Positions 23,801-36,006 of a stretch of DNA of 64,000 bases are shown piece by piece. How positions within the stretch are numbered: the first letter of the stretch is position 1; the number at the start of each line of letters is the position of its first letter. The stretch is from Temnothorax longispinosus (Eukaryota; Arthropoda; Insecta; Hymenoptera; Formicidae), in assembly GCF_030848805.1 (NCBI RefSeq), contig NC_092358.1, positions 19,811,297 through 19,875,296 of the forward strand. The letters run 5' to 3'. The translations under genes and the position numbers were made by a program. The notes under the pieces were generated by a model. It had not been told where the DNA came from. It did no database searches and worked only from the letters and a program-made list of their open reading frames with translations.

Positions 23801-26800
23801 AAGTCTCATAATTCCAATTAATGTGCAAAAATGTGTAAAAATTCATGAAACATCTTAAGGGTATTGTTAAAAAAATATGTATAATGCAAAACCCGAAATG
23901 TGCTCCCAATTTTTATTAAAAAAAAAAAAAAAAATTTGGCAGTGACATTTTTAATTTAAACATTCGTATTTTTTTTAAGATTCGATATTAAGTAGCGCTC
24001 ATTAAGAAATTATGTAAAATGTGTTATTTTAAGGAAAAAAATATATTTTATATAGGCGTTCCAAAAAAAAAATTAGAGAATCAAAGTTGAGATTTTGGTT
24101 AAATAAAGCAAACGCGTGTTTTCACATTTTAATTTATGTACTTTTTATTAACAAATATTACACAATTATATCAGAAAGGGTAACTAAGATAAAAAAATCA
24201 AGAATTAAACATATCGGGTCCTGAAGTTTGGTCGGGGTGGCCGCCACCCCGTGTGGACTTTTTTTTTTTTTACGTGGAGAAATCTTCGACTACCGGCCAT
24301 TCGACCGATAGCCTCCTCTTGCGAGAAGGGGAAGACCCCATCGCCTCCGTGAAAGGCGAAGGAAATGCCGGATTTTTACCGGCTAAAACTCCACGATGGT
24401 CCTTACGGTGCCTTGACTGGGGGAGCCCCGGGAAACGCTATGATTCTTCCGGGAAACCTCTCCCGGAAAATTCTCTCCCGGGAAACGCCGCGCCAGTCTG
24501 GCGCCTTCCCGGGAGATTGTTCTCCCAGCCCATTGTCCAGGCTTCCTCATGTACGGCGGATTGGAGGGACCACGACTCTAATCCGCCGTTCCTCGCTGGG
24601 GGGGGAGGTTCTTGTTGCGGGCACATGTTTTCATGGTCCATGCACTCGCACCCCCCGACCCCGTGTGGCCTCAAAAGGTTAAAAAAGGTTCGATCAAAAT
24701 GTGAAAAAAACTAATTGTAACACAAAGTAAAATATATTTTCAATAACATTTTTCTTTTTGAAAAAAATATATCTTTTGCCATAAACAAATATAATAACTT
24801 TTTGTTACATATTTATGTAGCGTATGTATGTTACATCAACAAATATATTTTTTCTTTAGATAGTTTAGATGTTCTCGAAAATATGGTAGTAGAACGTCAT
24901 GTAAAAAACAAGAAAGTTGAACTTTCTATGTATTCTGGATATCCATTCAAAGATGATGCCTTTAACACTAAATGGTACTACGTTCCGAAACATAATATCA
25001 GATGGTTATGCATTTCGTTTTCTTTATTTAAAATAAAGCGTGAACACCAGATGGTAATGTAATACACTTTCCCTTTGGCTGTAATACTTTATACAGTTTA
25101 TACAAATATTTTATCTTAATTCTTTTAAATATAATTATGGTAATTATACAGAAAGATAGGGACTCTTTCCGATTTCAATAACTTTAAAATATAGTATCAA
25201 AGTCATCTCATTAACGAAGTAACGAATGACCAACAAGTATAATGTATATTTAAAAAGTTTTAGTTGATGGTCATTGTTTATCAAAAAGTTATTAACAAAA
25301 AAAATTATGTTCTACTCACAGTGTTGTTAATGAATTTTTAATAAACATTGCTAATTAAAGCCTTTTAAAGATTGATGAAGCTAATGACCTTAATAATATA
25401 TCTCAAAATTATTAAAATAAAAAAGTGGTCCTTATCTCTGCATAATTGCCATTATCATACAAGTTCCAAGTTTTTTTAAAACAAACTTTAATAGAATGTT
25501 CCATGAGCAGAAATATAAGAAAAATTGTTATATAAACGTAGGTCCTACAATGCTTTATTACAGAGTTATAGCAAAAATTAAAATTTCGTATGGAAGAAGT
25601 GACACGCCGTACATAAATGTTACGTCGTTAGATGAGGTGGTAATTATTTAGCTTAAAGGAGAATCTCCTGCGATCTTGACCTTGACATATATAATAGAGA
25701 ACTACATTCACAAGAAGCGATGTTTTCAATTTTCGTAACAACCATGGTCACGAAAATCCATATGCTGTTCGAGAAACAGCTCTTTAATGACTGTCGTTAA
25801 AATTCAACTGTAATGTATGGATAGGCATATACAACGATATGCTAATTGATCTCCATTTCTTGTCAAAATGTTTAAATGCACATTTTTTCTTTTAACTTTC
25901 TCAGCAACGATTTAACGATTGGTTTCAAAGATATACTTTTACTATCTCGCCAACACATGTGGGTACAGTTAAATGGATGTACATCTTGTATTGGTATGGA
26001 CGGGCGGCACTTTATAATGCAAACTTAAGTTAAATTGTTTCTTACATATATATTTCATATTTTTGCTATAACTTTGTAATAAATTCAAGGCATTTCAAGA
26101 CCTAATGTTTTTATAATCTAATGTTTATATAACATTTTTTTTTCTGCCTAAAGAACATGCTATACTAAAGTTTGTCTGCAAAAAATTGGGACATTTTGTA
26201 TATATTAATATATTTAATACATATATATGTAGGGGAGACCGAGACACCATAAAAATTCAAACTCTAAAAAGTACTTTTAAACATAAAATTCTTTGTCTCA
26301 TTTTTTTTGAATAATTAAAGCACTATGTATATTTTAAAATTTATTTAGCGTATTTCGCAAATATTGATTAGTTTTTGAGAAAAAAATTAAAACATTTTTT
26401 GAGAAATGACCCAAAGTGCCACATAGTCGGAGCACCATGAGTCTGTCACTGAAGCACTATAAATCACACACAAAACTAAGTTTATTTATTCAAGGAATAA
26501 CGAAAAGTTACAATAGTTAAAAAAAAATTTATTTGATACGTTTCTTTATGACACTGTTCAGGATTAGACAGGACAAACAAGATATTAAAACCCACTACTA
26601 AAATATCATTTTTTTAATAGAAAAACTAATTTCTGACATGTTTTCTTCAATCAAAAATAACATATGTCATCAACCTATCTGTCTATTATCAATCTTGGTG
26701 GCGTGTGTGACCCATGGTATCACAGCATTGGGTGTCCTATGATGTCCCAAATGCACTTAAGAGAGGAAATCACTGTGACGGCTGGAAAAAATGCTTTTTT

Positions 26801-28016
26801 GATGCATTTTTTTGCGAGAAATAATAAATTTAATCAAATTGATTTGTCATTTCTTTAAAGTACATATGTTAAATATATTGTAAAAAAAACCATTAAAAAA
26901 TATTAATATTTGCGCCTTCAGCATGTGGTGCCGTGTACCTCCGCAAAAAAAGCGGGTGCTCGTGCTCTGTCAAAATGGGATGTCTAAAATTAAAAATTTT
27001 GGTGTCATTTTAAACTATACAAATGTAGTTTCAATTAAGCCTACAAATTTTTTAAAATATTACTTTTTAACAAAAAATGGCAGTTTAAAAAAAAATTCGA
27101 GATTTAGATAACAATTTTGCCATTTTTTAAATTGTTATTTAAAAGTTAATTGTTTAATAAAAAAAAACGCACGCTTAATTATAGACAATTTTGTTATAAA
27201 CATTCCGTTCAAATTTCAAGTCATACAGATAAAAATTGACCGAGATATGCGAGCGCCCGAGATATACGAAAATGTAGTTTCGAGGCACCACACGCTAAAA
27301 AAGCGCAAATATTAATATTTTTTAATGATTTCTTTTACAATATGTGTAATATATGTATTTTAAAGAAATGACAAACCAATTTAATTAAATTTATTACTTC
27401 TCGCGAAAAAGTTCATGAAAATATTGAAAATAGCATTTTTTCCGGCCGTCACAGTGGTTTCCCCCTTTAATATATAGAAAACGGTAAAACATAATTTAAA
27501 AAAAAATAAATGATAGATGATTATCTATAGTGTAGTAAATGACAAAAGATGTTAGAAAGTTACACTTAATTTTTAGTACATGTATATTTTACTACAAAAA
27601 CAATATGAAAACATTTCTAAATTTGGTCGCTATTTACTATCTAGCGAAACCACTGCCAAGGAAACGGGCTTGGAAAAATTAGCGGGGAAAAAGACCCTGT
27701 TGAGCTTGACTCTAGTCTGGCACTGTAAAGGTCAAATGGTTAAACAGAAATTTACGCATCACGAAAACCATTTATGTCACGTGCTTTTCGAGACTATGGA
27801 CTTTGATGACTGCTGTCTAGATACGAAATATGGACAACGAAATAACTGTCACATGATACTAACTGAATCAACCTGAACATTTTGGATTATCCTAAACAGT
27901 CAATGACCCATGGTATCCCGTAGCTCATGGTGCCCGGCCTCCCCTTTACAATATACAGTTGTATTGTAAAATTGTATGTGTGTGTGTGTGTATATATATG
28001 TATATACACACACGCA

Positions 28017-28066
<50 letters not shown>

Positions 28067-29240
28067 GTTGCGGAAGTTATAAAAATAAGCTTGTAAAATT
28101 TTCTCTCTGTTTCCATTTCTTTCTTTCTTCTTTTCTCTGTCCCTTCTTATAATTGATAATAATAACACATAATTGTTATTATTGTAGTACATATAATGAA
28201 ACATCATTATGTCACATTTTAATTAAAACTTATGTTTAATGTTTATTGTTCATTTGTTAACATTAGCCTCTCGAATACATTGAGCATTTATTTAAATACG
28301 AAAGCGAAGGTTCATTATTATCGGCTTTAAAGGCCAAGGGTTGGTGTGATAAATTAGAAATTATAGCTGATCATGTGGACACAAACACACGTTTCTTTAA
28401 AGTTGTATTTTATCTAACTAAGAAAGGTATTAACCATGTAGATAATATTGTTCGAATAATGTTCCAATATATCAATATGCTGAAGGAGGATGGACCGCAA
28501 AAATGGATCTATGAAGTAATTAGTGAAAAATAATTTAATCTTTCGTAGAATGCTCGGCAGATTGTAGGATTGCAATTTATTGCTAGACACTTTGTACTTT
28601 AATATTATAATATTGTATATCACATATTGAGTTATATGGAAATTTTACATTTATAGGAAATTCAGAAAATGTCGGAAATAAATAATAGTTATGATGAGAA
28701 CATACACCGTTTGTCTCATAAGGACATATCTAGAATAGCCTGTCAGCTGCACGAGTGTCCCATGGAAGAAATCTTTTCGGAGCAACGTGCATGGCAACCA
28801 GATTTGATCGAAGAGCTAATAAAAGAACATTTTACGCCGCAAAAAATTAGAATTTACGTTGCCGCAAAAGAGTACGAAAGTATAGCGAATAATACCGAGG
28901 AATGGTTTGATATTAAATATAAGAAAAAGAAGATATCCAAAAGAACAATGGACATGTGGAAACACGCTGGCCGTAGCACGGATCTGAAATTTCCTCCTGA
29001 AAATGAATTTATACCGAAGAAGTTTGTTATCGAACCTCACGTATGTAAAACTATCATTTCTCGCAATATTAATCCTTGAACACCACTTCGTGTTACTAAC
29101 AATAAGCAAAATCATTATGTATAAACCATGTCATGAGACTTGATTAAAATGTAAAATGTTAATGTAGTTTATAATAAATTCTATTCTTACGCATATTAAT
29201 CCTATAATAAAAATAATTATAGTAACTATTAAAAAAAAAA

Positions 29241-29279
<39 letters not shown>

Positions 29280-32200
29280 TCTGCATTAACTTTATAAAAA
29301 TAAAGGCTAAGATTTAAAGATTAATTTACATAACATAGAGTTAAAAGACTGCAATATAAGTAAGAAAATTGTAATGCAAAGAACGCTTTACACGCTAACT
29401 TTTGCATACGGAGTTGTCCATTGCCCTAATAAACAACCAATTTTGATGTCATTTGTATATTCTACACATATTAACAGGTGAAATTTTATAGGTACAACAA
29501 AAGTTTCCTGAACAAGAGTATCCTGTAATGGATACATCGCTTGTAAGAGTTTGGCATAAACAGGATAATGTATTTGATGTACCGAAAGTGACGATGATCC
29601 TTCATTTTGTTAGGTATGAGATAAGTATGGTTGTAAAAAAAGTCATTGTGTTGTTCTCTCTCTCTCTCTCTCTCTAATCCAACATAAAATACTGAGATAA
29701 TTTTAAATCAGAATTTGAGATATTCTAGCAACTTATATAAATTGCAATTGTGAAGTAATTTATTTAATTATTATAATAATGAGATTAATATGCATATATG
29801 TATATTAATATACATGCTAAATAAAATTTAAGTAATTAATTGATTATCGCCGAAATGTTATTACTACTAAAATGAATCTAAATTTGTACATTTATATATC
29901 TCCAAATGTCATTATTTCAAAGTACCTTCTTAGTTAAGAAATATAAATTACAATGGTGCAATAATCTCTTCTCACAAAAAAATTTTTTTTTTATAATTGC
30001 AAATAACGTTTGTGATGTCGTTAATTTATAGTCCATTCGCCTACATGGATCCTTGCAGTTCCAATTTGACTGATTTATTTGTTGAACAAATTCGTAAGTC
30101 CCTTAATGAATATACATATAGAGCTAAATTAGCTGGTGTAAAATGGCAAATTACTGGTACAAAATATGGAATAATTGTAAGTATATATATAATAACATTA
30201 ATAAAATATTGTATATTATTTAAATAGACTAGACACTACGCTTCGCGCGCGCTATTTAGCTTTAACATTATGCTATTACTATTACATTATTAACTCCTTG
30301 ATACACACAACTGTCAAAATATACAATGACAGCTGCAAATGAAGTAAGCGCAGCAAGAGAACCAATCGGCATCGCGGAAAAGCGACAACAATAAACTTCA
30401 CATCTCCTTTTTAGAAGAGCATTTATTCAAATAAATTATTATTTAACTTGTTAATGTTATTAATAATATTTAAACATATATCTACTTCTTCATGTACATC
30501 GAATATTACTTATTTAGGATTCAGATTTCATTTTATATTAATAATTATTATTATTCGTAAATATGACCAGTTATCTTTCTGTAATATTCTAATAAAGTTT
30601 ACAAAATGTTTTATAAATAAGCATTAATTTAATGTTTTATATAAAAGCATATATAATCCAAGAGAAAATGAATTATTTTATTAGATGAAAATAGACGGTT
30701 ACGACGAAAAGCAACGTGATCTGTTAGAAAGAAGTATGGAACAAATGATAAATTTTGAGATCGATCCGAAGTGGATTGAAAGAAAAAGCTATGTATGTAT
30801 AATTAATGTGTCAATTTCATTAATTTAATTAAACATCAAATTTATGTGGAATGGCTTACAGAAAATCAAGTGCAGAAATTTCAATGATATATATCAGAAG
30901 ACAGTGAATTATCTTGAAATGCTGGTGACAGAACAACAATGGCTTAATGATGAATTAATTGCTGCTAATAAGAGTAAAAGAATATTAATATTTTTCTGTT
31001 TAAAATCATTTTTCTTGTTTCTACAAAATTGGTTTTAGTCCTTAGCACGACTAAAGCACTTATTAATGACATATTAAAATATCTGTGATGTATAGGTATA
31101 AATGCCGCTGAACTCGATTTCTTTATAACAAAGTTATTCAGCAAAATGCATGTAGAGTGCTTAATATATGGTAACATGACTAAAGATCAAGCTGAAACTA
31201 TAGGTCAACTAATTGAGATTAAATTAAAATTTAAAATGTCTCACGTGGTACCCTTGTTGCAAAAGCAATTATTATTGTATCGTGAAATTAAATTAGAAAA
31301 TGGTAAGCTCGACACGACTAAATCTTATTTATGAAATTTAAAAGAATTTATATGCTTAAAGGATTTCAGTTTATTTTATGGAACAGTTCAATATAAATAT
31401 TTTATTGTTTCTTCTAATGGTCCTATGCTGCCATTAGGATTATTATGAAGATAAAGAAAAAACAAATTATTTCAATCTATATAAAAAATAAATATGTAAA
31501 AATATAAGAAAAAGTATTTATTATTAATGTTATTTTATTAGGATTACAATTTGTTTCAGAGATTTAACATTAGCTTTTTAGTGAGTTAACATTTTCTATA
31601 TGACATAGTACGTAAAGTGTTGTGTATTGATATATAATTACTGTAGGTTGCCACGTTCGATTTGAAGAAGAAAATAAAGTGCTGAAAACTTCTAGTACCA
31701 TAGTGTACTACTCAACTGGTTTACGATCAACGGAATCGAATATGCTTTTATTACTTTCAAATCAAATTATTAATCAGCGTACCTTCCATATCTTAAGAAT
31801 CAATTATAATTTAGGCTATACAGTATTTAGTCAGGTTACAAAAATGGACGCAACGCAATATTTGACAGTCGTTGTACAAGGTAACCGTTACCCGCCATAT
31901 GTCGAAAACGTAATCGACACTTTATTTATGGAGAATATGTATGTAAGTATAATAAGATCTTATATAACAACATGTCTTTTTTTCAATTTCTCAGGCGATA
32001 TTCTAACATTATGATTACATGAATTAATTTATCACTCTAATTATTATGTGACGTAGTAATTGGAGTATGTCTCTATTAAAATATTTATTAATATCTCTGT
32101 AACAACATTTCAGGAACACATATGTACTATGTCAAAAGAGGAATTTAAAAACCACAAGAAAGGTCTAAAGTCACATTTGACGGCATTCAAAACGAGATCT

Positions 32201-32724
32201 AGTCCATGCACTTTATATTGGAAAGAAATTGAAAGCCAGGAATATAATTTCGATCGAGAAGCTATTGAAGTAGATTATTTAAAGAAAATAACGCAGGAAC
32301 AATTACGGAAATTCTTTGAGGTAACTGCTTATTTTTATATGCGGACTATATCATTCAATGAAAAAGAAAAAATTTTATAAAGAAAAACAAATGGAAAATA
32401 TAATTCTTTTTATATGACGTACAATTTGTGAGAGAAGTGATTTTGATAGATAATAAATTAATTATATTTTTTAAACATAATCTCCCTTAGGAAAATATAT
32501 TTAACAAGTCGACTCGACGTATGTTGTCGGTGCATGTGATGCCTACGGCTATGGCAAAGGAAATGAATTTGTCTAATACATCTGGAAAAATTACCGTTAC
32601 ATCTGATAATACAACTAAAATATTTGACGATTTATTGTCATTTAAGCTAAGTCAAAGTTTATATCCTTTACTAGAACCGATCGACAAAAATTTTAACAGA
32701 AAACCCTATGAGATGCTCTTATAA
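20889..32724 (+). CDS. Insulin-degrading-enzyme-like M16A metalloprotease, gene B
   Basis: Exons are: 1 20960-21192, 2 21977-22477, 3 24860-25053, 4 28267-28515, 5 28657-29040, 6 29492-29613, 7 30032-30176, 8 30685-30792, 9 30862-30973, 10 31096-31302, 11 31647-31942, 12 32114-32320, 13 32491-32724. All phases agree, with no internal stop, giving roughly 1000 residues, the usual IDE length. M16A enzymes are zinc proteases with four homologous domains forming a chamber that cuts short peptides. Exon 2 holds the inverted zinc motif H-L-C-E-H and the downstream ligand Glu in I-D-S-E. Exon 11 keeps the LR..LGY substrate-binding element. The usual ATG in exon 1 has been replaced, so translation must begin upstream: the in-frame ATG at 20889 gives a hydrophobic N-terminus. 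The C-terminus is frameshifted relative to D. It is probably expressed but unproven. Confidence 0.8.
21602..21917. mobile_element. MITE family 1, unit B copy
   Basis: Same family and intron 1 position as 5515-5786, with ends CCCTTTCGGTACGG and CCGTACCAAAAGGG. The left TTAA has decayed to ATTA while the right TTAA is intact. The interior has a duplicated segment with GCTCGGCCGCA and short palindromes (GTGACTATATAGTCAC). Confidence 0.8.
22549..23482. mobile_element. TIR element with AGGGGAGAGTTGCC ends, unit B
   Basis: The left end AGGAGAGTTGCCGAATGCGTAC and right end GTACGCATTCGAAAACTCTCCCCT are inverted repeats flanked by TA-containing sequence. It sits in intron 2 and recurs at 37548-38402 and 52204-52966. 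An internal hairpin (GGTACGATTTAGGC... near 22742-22788) repeats the subterminal sequence. The single ORF inside C (37924-38133) is short and not evidently a transposase. The superfamily is not assigned. Confidence 0.7.
23725..24682. mobile_element. TTAA-flanked MITE, family 4, unit B copy
   Basis: The ends CCCTTCGAGGCCACAC and GTGTGGCCTCAAAAGG lie between TTAA sites in intron 2. Equivalent copies are at 38647-39490 and 53214-53714. The B and C copies are longer because a retroposon has inserted near their right end; the D copy lacks it. Confidence 0.8.
24257..24668 (-). mobile_element. SINE-like retroposon nested in family 4 MITE, unit B
   Basis: An 11-bp duplication ACCCCGTGTGG (24246-24256 and 24658-24668) flanks a GC-rich segment that starts with a T-run on the plus strand, that is, an A-tail on the minus strand. 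This is the pattern of an antisense retroposed sequence. C has the same insertion at the same place (39211-39476) with an internal deletion, and D has the empty site near 53690. No promoter boxes were identified, so SINE is a provisional label. ORFs inside are incidental. Confidence 0.65.
25495..26030 (+). pseudogene. Unidentified coding-like fragment in intron 3, unit B
   Basis: The segment reads as a protein-like stretch (VGPTMLYY, KIKISYGRSDT, GESPAILTLT) and aligns with 40330-40870 and 54845-55370. In B and C a TAG interrupts the frame where D has TGG, so the D version (54848-55081) is open for 77 codons. Further downstream all copies have shifts. I do not recognise the family. It may be a captured exon of another gene copied along with the unit. 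Confidence 0.35.
26230..27948. mobile_element. 1.7-kb foldback element in intron 3, unit B
   Basis: The ends read TAGGGGAGACCGAGACACCAT and, inverted, ATGGTGCCCGGCCTCCCCTTTA. Inside is a second, much longer inverted repeat of about 175 bases per arm (26761-26936 and 27281-27466) around a roughly 340-base loop. C carries the same element (41076-42772). D shows the uninterrupted site near 55555. No transposase ORF is present, so it is a non-autonomous foldback-type element, probably with a TA target. Confidence 0.7.
28021..28066. repeat. TA microsatellite, intron 3 of B
   Basis: A (TA)n run, preceded by a GT/TA tract from about 27978. The equivalent region in C is 42844-42877 with a different length, as expected for slippage. 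Confidence 0.8.
30228..30419. mobile_element. B-specific 190-bp insertion in intron 7
   Basis: Compared with C (45011 on) and D (57946 on), where AAATAGATTTATTCAAA is continuous, B has about 190 extra bases starting near CTAGACACTACGC and ending near AGAAGAGCA. I find no terminal repeats, tail or clear duplication, so its nature is unknown. Confidence 0.5.
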
Positions 32725-35700
32725 GATGTAAGAAGAAATGATATAATAATGGTTTTGGTTCGTTATCATGTATTTCGTTATTTTATTAAAGAAAAGCTAT
32801 AACTTTTAATTCTTTCGCCTTCTTTCTCTCTTTTTTAGTATTACGATATTTTTTTTGTATCAAATCTTGTTCACGCATAAAACAGTAAAATAATTATCTA
32901 CTTAATTTCTATGAAACTGAAATCTTTGTATATTAAATAAGTAAGTAATAATGTATAATTTAAGCACATTATTAAATACCGCGTGAAACATGCAGAAAGT
33001 CTTTTTTGTAAACTATGTCATCGTTCGTTATATCATTATGTTTATTTTATCTTTGTTGTATTAATATTTTTAAATCTATTATGTTTCTATGAAATGTTAT
33101 AATTTAACCATTTGATGTCATATAACTTTTAAATTGCGCAATAAAGATATTTTGCGATATCAAATAACCTTAATAATAACTTTATTTACATTTGCGATAG
33201 CCAGAGAAAATACAATCCCCAAAAATGTAATAAAATTGTGCTACGTCTCTCATATTTAAACAAATACATAAGTTATTAACGGATGTACACAAATATATAA
33301 TACCTCTCTTTATTAATTATACATTACACTATTATCAGATTTAAATTGTCGTTGTATATGTGAAGGTATTCTATATATTCTTACACAAAATAAAAAATGG
33401 GCACGATAAAAATCGCTATAATAGCCATAATAAGGCTACGCAATTGATTCTCGTGTAAAAAAAGTGAATTATCATCCCCCAGTTAGGGCTGTCAGTGTTC
33501 CACATTAATCGAAATAGAGAAGAGGAGAGAAAGAAAAAAGGGGAAAAAGAGGGAGGAAGAGAGAGACAAAAAAATAAAGAGCTCGAAGTGTCTGGCGTAG
33601 GTAATTTTATTAAAAATACATGCGTTTGGGAACTACTGTCAGAACCGGACTTACTAAACAGGAGTTTAAGCTGTCAACCTTATTGTTTCTATATTACATG
33701 ATACATATATATCTTATCTATTTCTGTATTTTCAAACAGAACTGTATTTTAATACAGCATGTAATTAGTGCAAAATATTAATTCTTTCCATTTAAATTAA
33801 ACTTATTGCATAATTATATGTGCCATCATTAATCTCTTTCCTGAGTTATCCAAAATTATTTTCATGCATTGTTTGGGAAGCCGGGTAACAAATGTGTCTA
33901 ATCAATATTCTATTAAAATTTAATATTTGTTAACCTTATTCCTAATAAGTTTCCCTCGTCTAATTCAGAATTAGCGCGTCACCGCAGAGGAATCGCTGAA
34001 CAGTGCGTGCACCAATCAGCAGCGGCCGTGACTGGCGCGGATCGCCTCGCTCGCGAATCGCGAGACACAATATCCATCAGCCGCAAAGGTAAATTCCTTG
34101 CCTTGATGAGCTTAAAATTGGCAAATCATTATCGAGAATCCTCGGGAAAGTCGAGTAAACAAAAGCGCGCGGGTAGGATCGCGACTCGCAGTTTGCAGTC
34201 ACGTATAGTAACGACAGTAGCGTGTAGCAGTTCGCAGCAGAGATCTTTGTCCACTCCGCTTTCGCTGAATGTGAGCCTATATACAGAGTTCGTGTAATTC
34301 GTACGTTCGATCTGATACATCTTTTGATTAAACTATCATTGCTGTAATAATTCCGCCGAGGTACATTGCATCCGCAGCGCGGGATCCAGTATAGTTTACC
34401 GCAAATATACCATCACCGCAAAATCGCGCGCGACCTTAATCACAGATACAATAATAAAAATCAAATATTAAAGTTCCTGAACTATTAATAAAGGTGCTTG
34501 CCGTTAGCGTTTATTTTTATAAAAACAAAAAGTATTACTCGCTTGAAACGTTCCAAATAAAACCTTCTTCATGTTCAGAAAGATCGGCGAATGTGAAACT
34601 TGCTGGCATTACTCTGTGCAACATTTTAATGTTTTTATTTAATGTTTTATGCAACATTTGATATTATTGATATCTTATTTTATGACTCATTGTCAGAAAT
34701 TTTCGAAAAAAAACTGTTCAAAATCAAACCCTTTTTCTTTATGCCGTTTAATGAAAATCCCGCATTAAAATATTGATATGTATTTCCTACAAATTTGCAT
34801 GGTTTCCGCGACGTTAAACGGCGTAAATAATATTCTGAAATCTAACAGCTTATGTTCGCTTCGGAAATAGACGGCATATTTCCCCAAAAAAAGCAAAACA
34901 ATGCCTCGTTTTTGTCTGTGTCATGCAGACTCACTACAGTTGGTCTCGGGGACTCAGTGCAAAGTAAACACCTAGGAGCAAAACAAAGGGTCGGTATACA
35001 ACAACAGCTGATCGGTTGTCGACTCCGAGATCAGCCGAGTCGTTAACACTTATAAAATTAACTGATATTTCGGGCTGTCGACAATCAATTGGCCCGGTAA
35101 ATTTTTTGGCTCGTTGATAGGGATTCGATGTTTCAGAAACTTCCAAAGATCGCGAATATAAAACCCCGGATTTTCGCGCGCGGGCTCGCACTCGACCTCC
35201 AGTCTTTTGCGACAGTGTGTGATTCTCTTGCGTACCGAAAAAGATTACTACGTGTCTTTTCGCTCACTCGGCGATTTTCAAAAGAGACTTTAGCGGCTCG
35301 CAACAAGTCTAGATATTCTCACAGGTTTAAAGTAGGTGACTTGCGGAATCGAACATTAATCCATCGTTCGCGGAAGCGCGATTGCTTTCCGCCGCTCGCT
35401 TGTTAACCCAAAAACGAGCACTTCATTAAAAAAAAAAAAAAAAAAGTTGCCTGGTGCCTGGGGCTACTTTTATACACCTCAATTATTCTCATTGTTATTA
35501 ATTATATATTGCATATTTTGCATTGCTCTATAATAATGTAGCAGTATTTGAGGACAATACGTATATAGATTTATTCAATATTTTCCGTGAAAAGTAAAAA
35601 AAAAAGCAAATAAATATTTGAAAAACGAAAGCAGCACATATAAATTACTGTGACGTGAGCTTCATTTTTTGACACTTGGTTGGTTGTTTAAGTAGCTCCA

Positions 35701-36006
35701 GCGCCCGGGCGCGCGCGTTCTCGGGTTGATTAACTTATTGTACATATTCTGTAAATAAATATTTATTTTAAGACTATGTAAATACAACTTTTAGACGATT
35801 ATAATCTATAATTTCCGCATTCACAGTGAATCTCGAAGGTCTTTTTTCCTTTCCTTCGCTCGGGCACAGACTATGATGCGAATAATTCTTAAGAAGTTAT
35901 AATTTTTTTTGTTACAATATTTTTCAGCATCGTTGATGTATAGATATAATAAATTGACAATTTCATATATCCTTCAAGTCTTTATGTGTATTTTTTTCAC
36001 GTTTAG
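32725..36006. other. Spacer between genes B and C
   Basis: This is the 3' flank of B followed by the upstream module of unit C: GA tract 33516-33590, conserved block at 33594-33680, CpG-rich CCAAT block 33964-34110, and the arginine-rich ORF 35128-35331. It lacks the roughly 860-bp stretch seen in A and B between the conserved block and the CpG island. No gene is supported in the rest. Confidence 0.7.
33964..34110 (+). promoter_or_regulatory. CpG-rich block with CCAAT box, unit C
   Basis: Homologous to 18160-18290, with CACCAATCAGCAGCGG (CCAAT 34012-34016), several CGCG sites and a downstream potential donor CAAAGGTAAAT. Candidate promoter or first non-coding exon of gene C. Confidence 0.4.

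Noticed and set aside
24253..24714. 153-codon ORF with Pro/Gly-rich product
   Set aside because: It lies within the GC-rich retroposon nested in a MITE, is truncated in C and absent from D; it is not a gene.
26664..27111. Short ORFs with MSSTYLS and MWCRVPP starts
   Set aside because: They lie in the foldback element and reflect its inverted-repeat sequence.
33495..33701. Lys/Glu-rich ORF over the GA tract
   Set aside because: Low-complexity translation of a purine repeat, not kept in frame in A and B.
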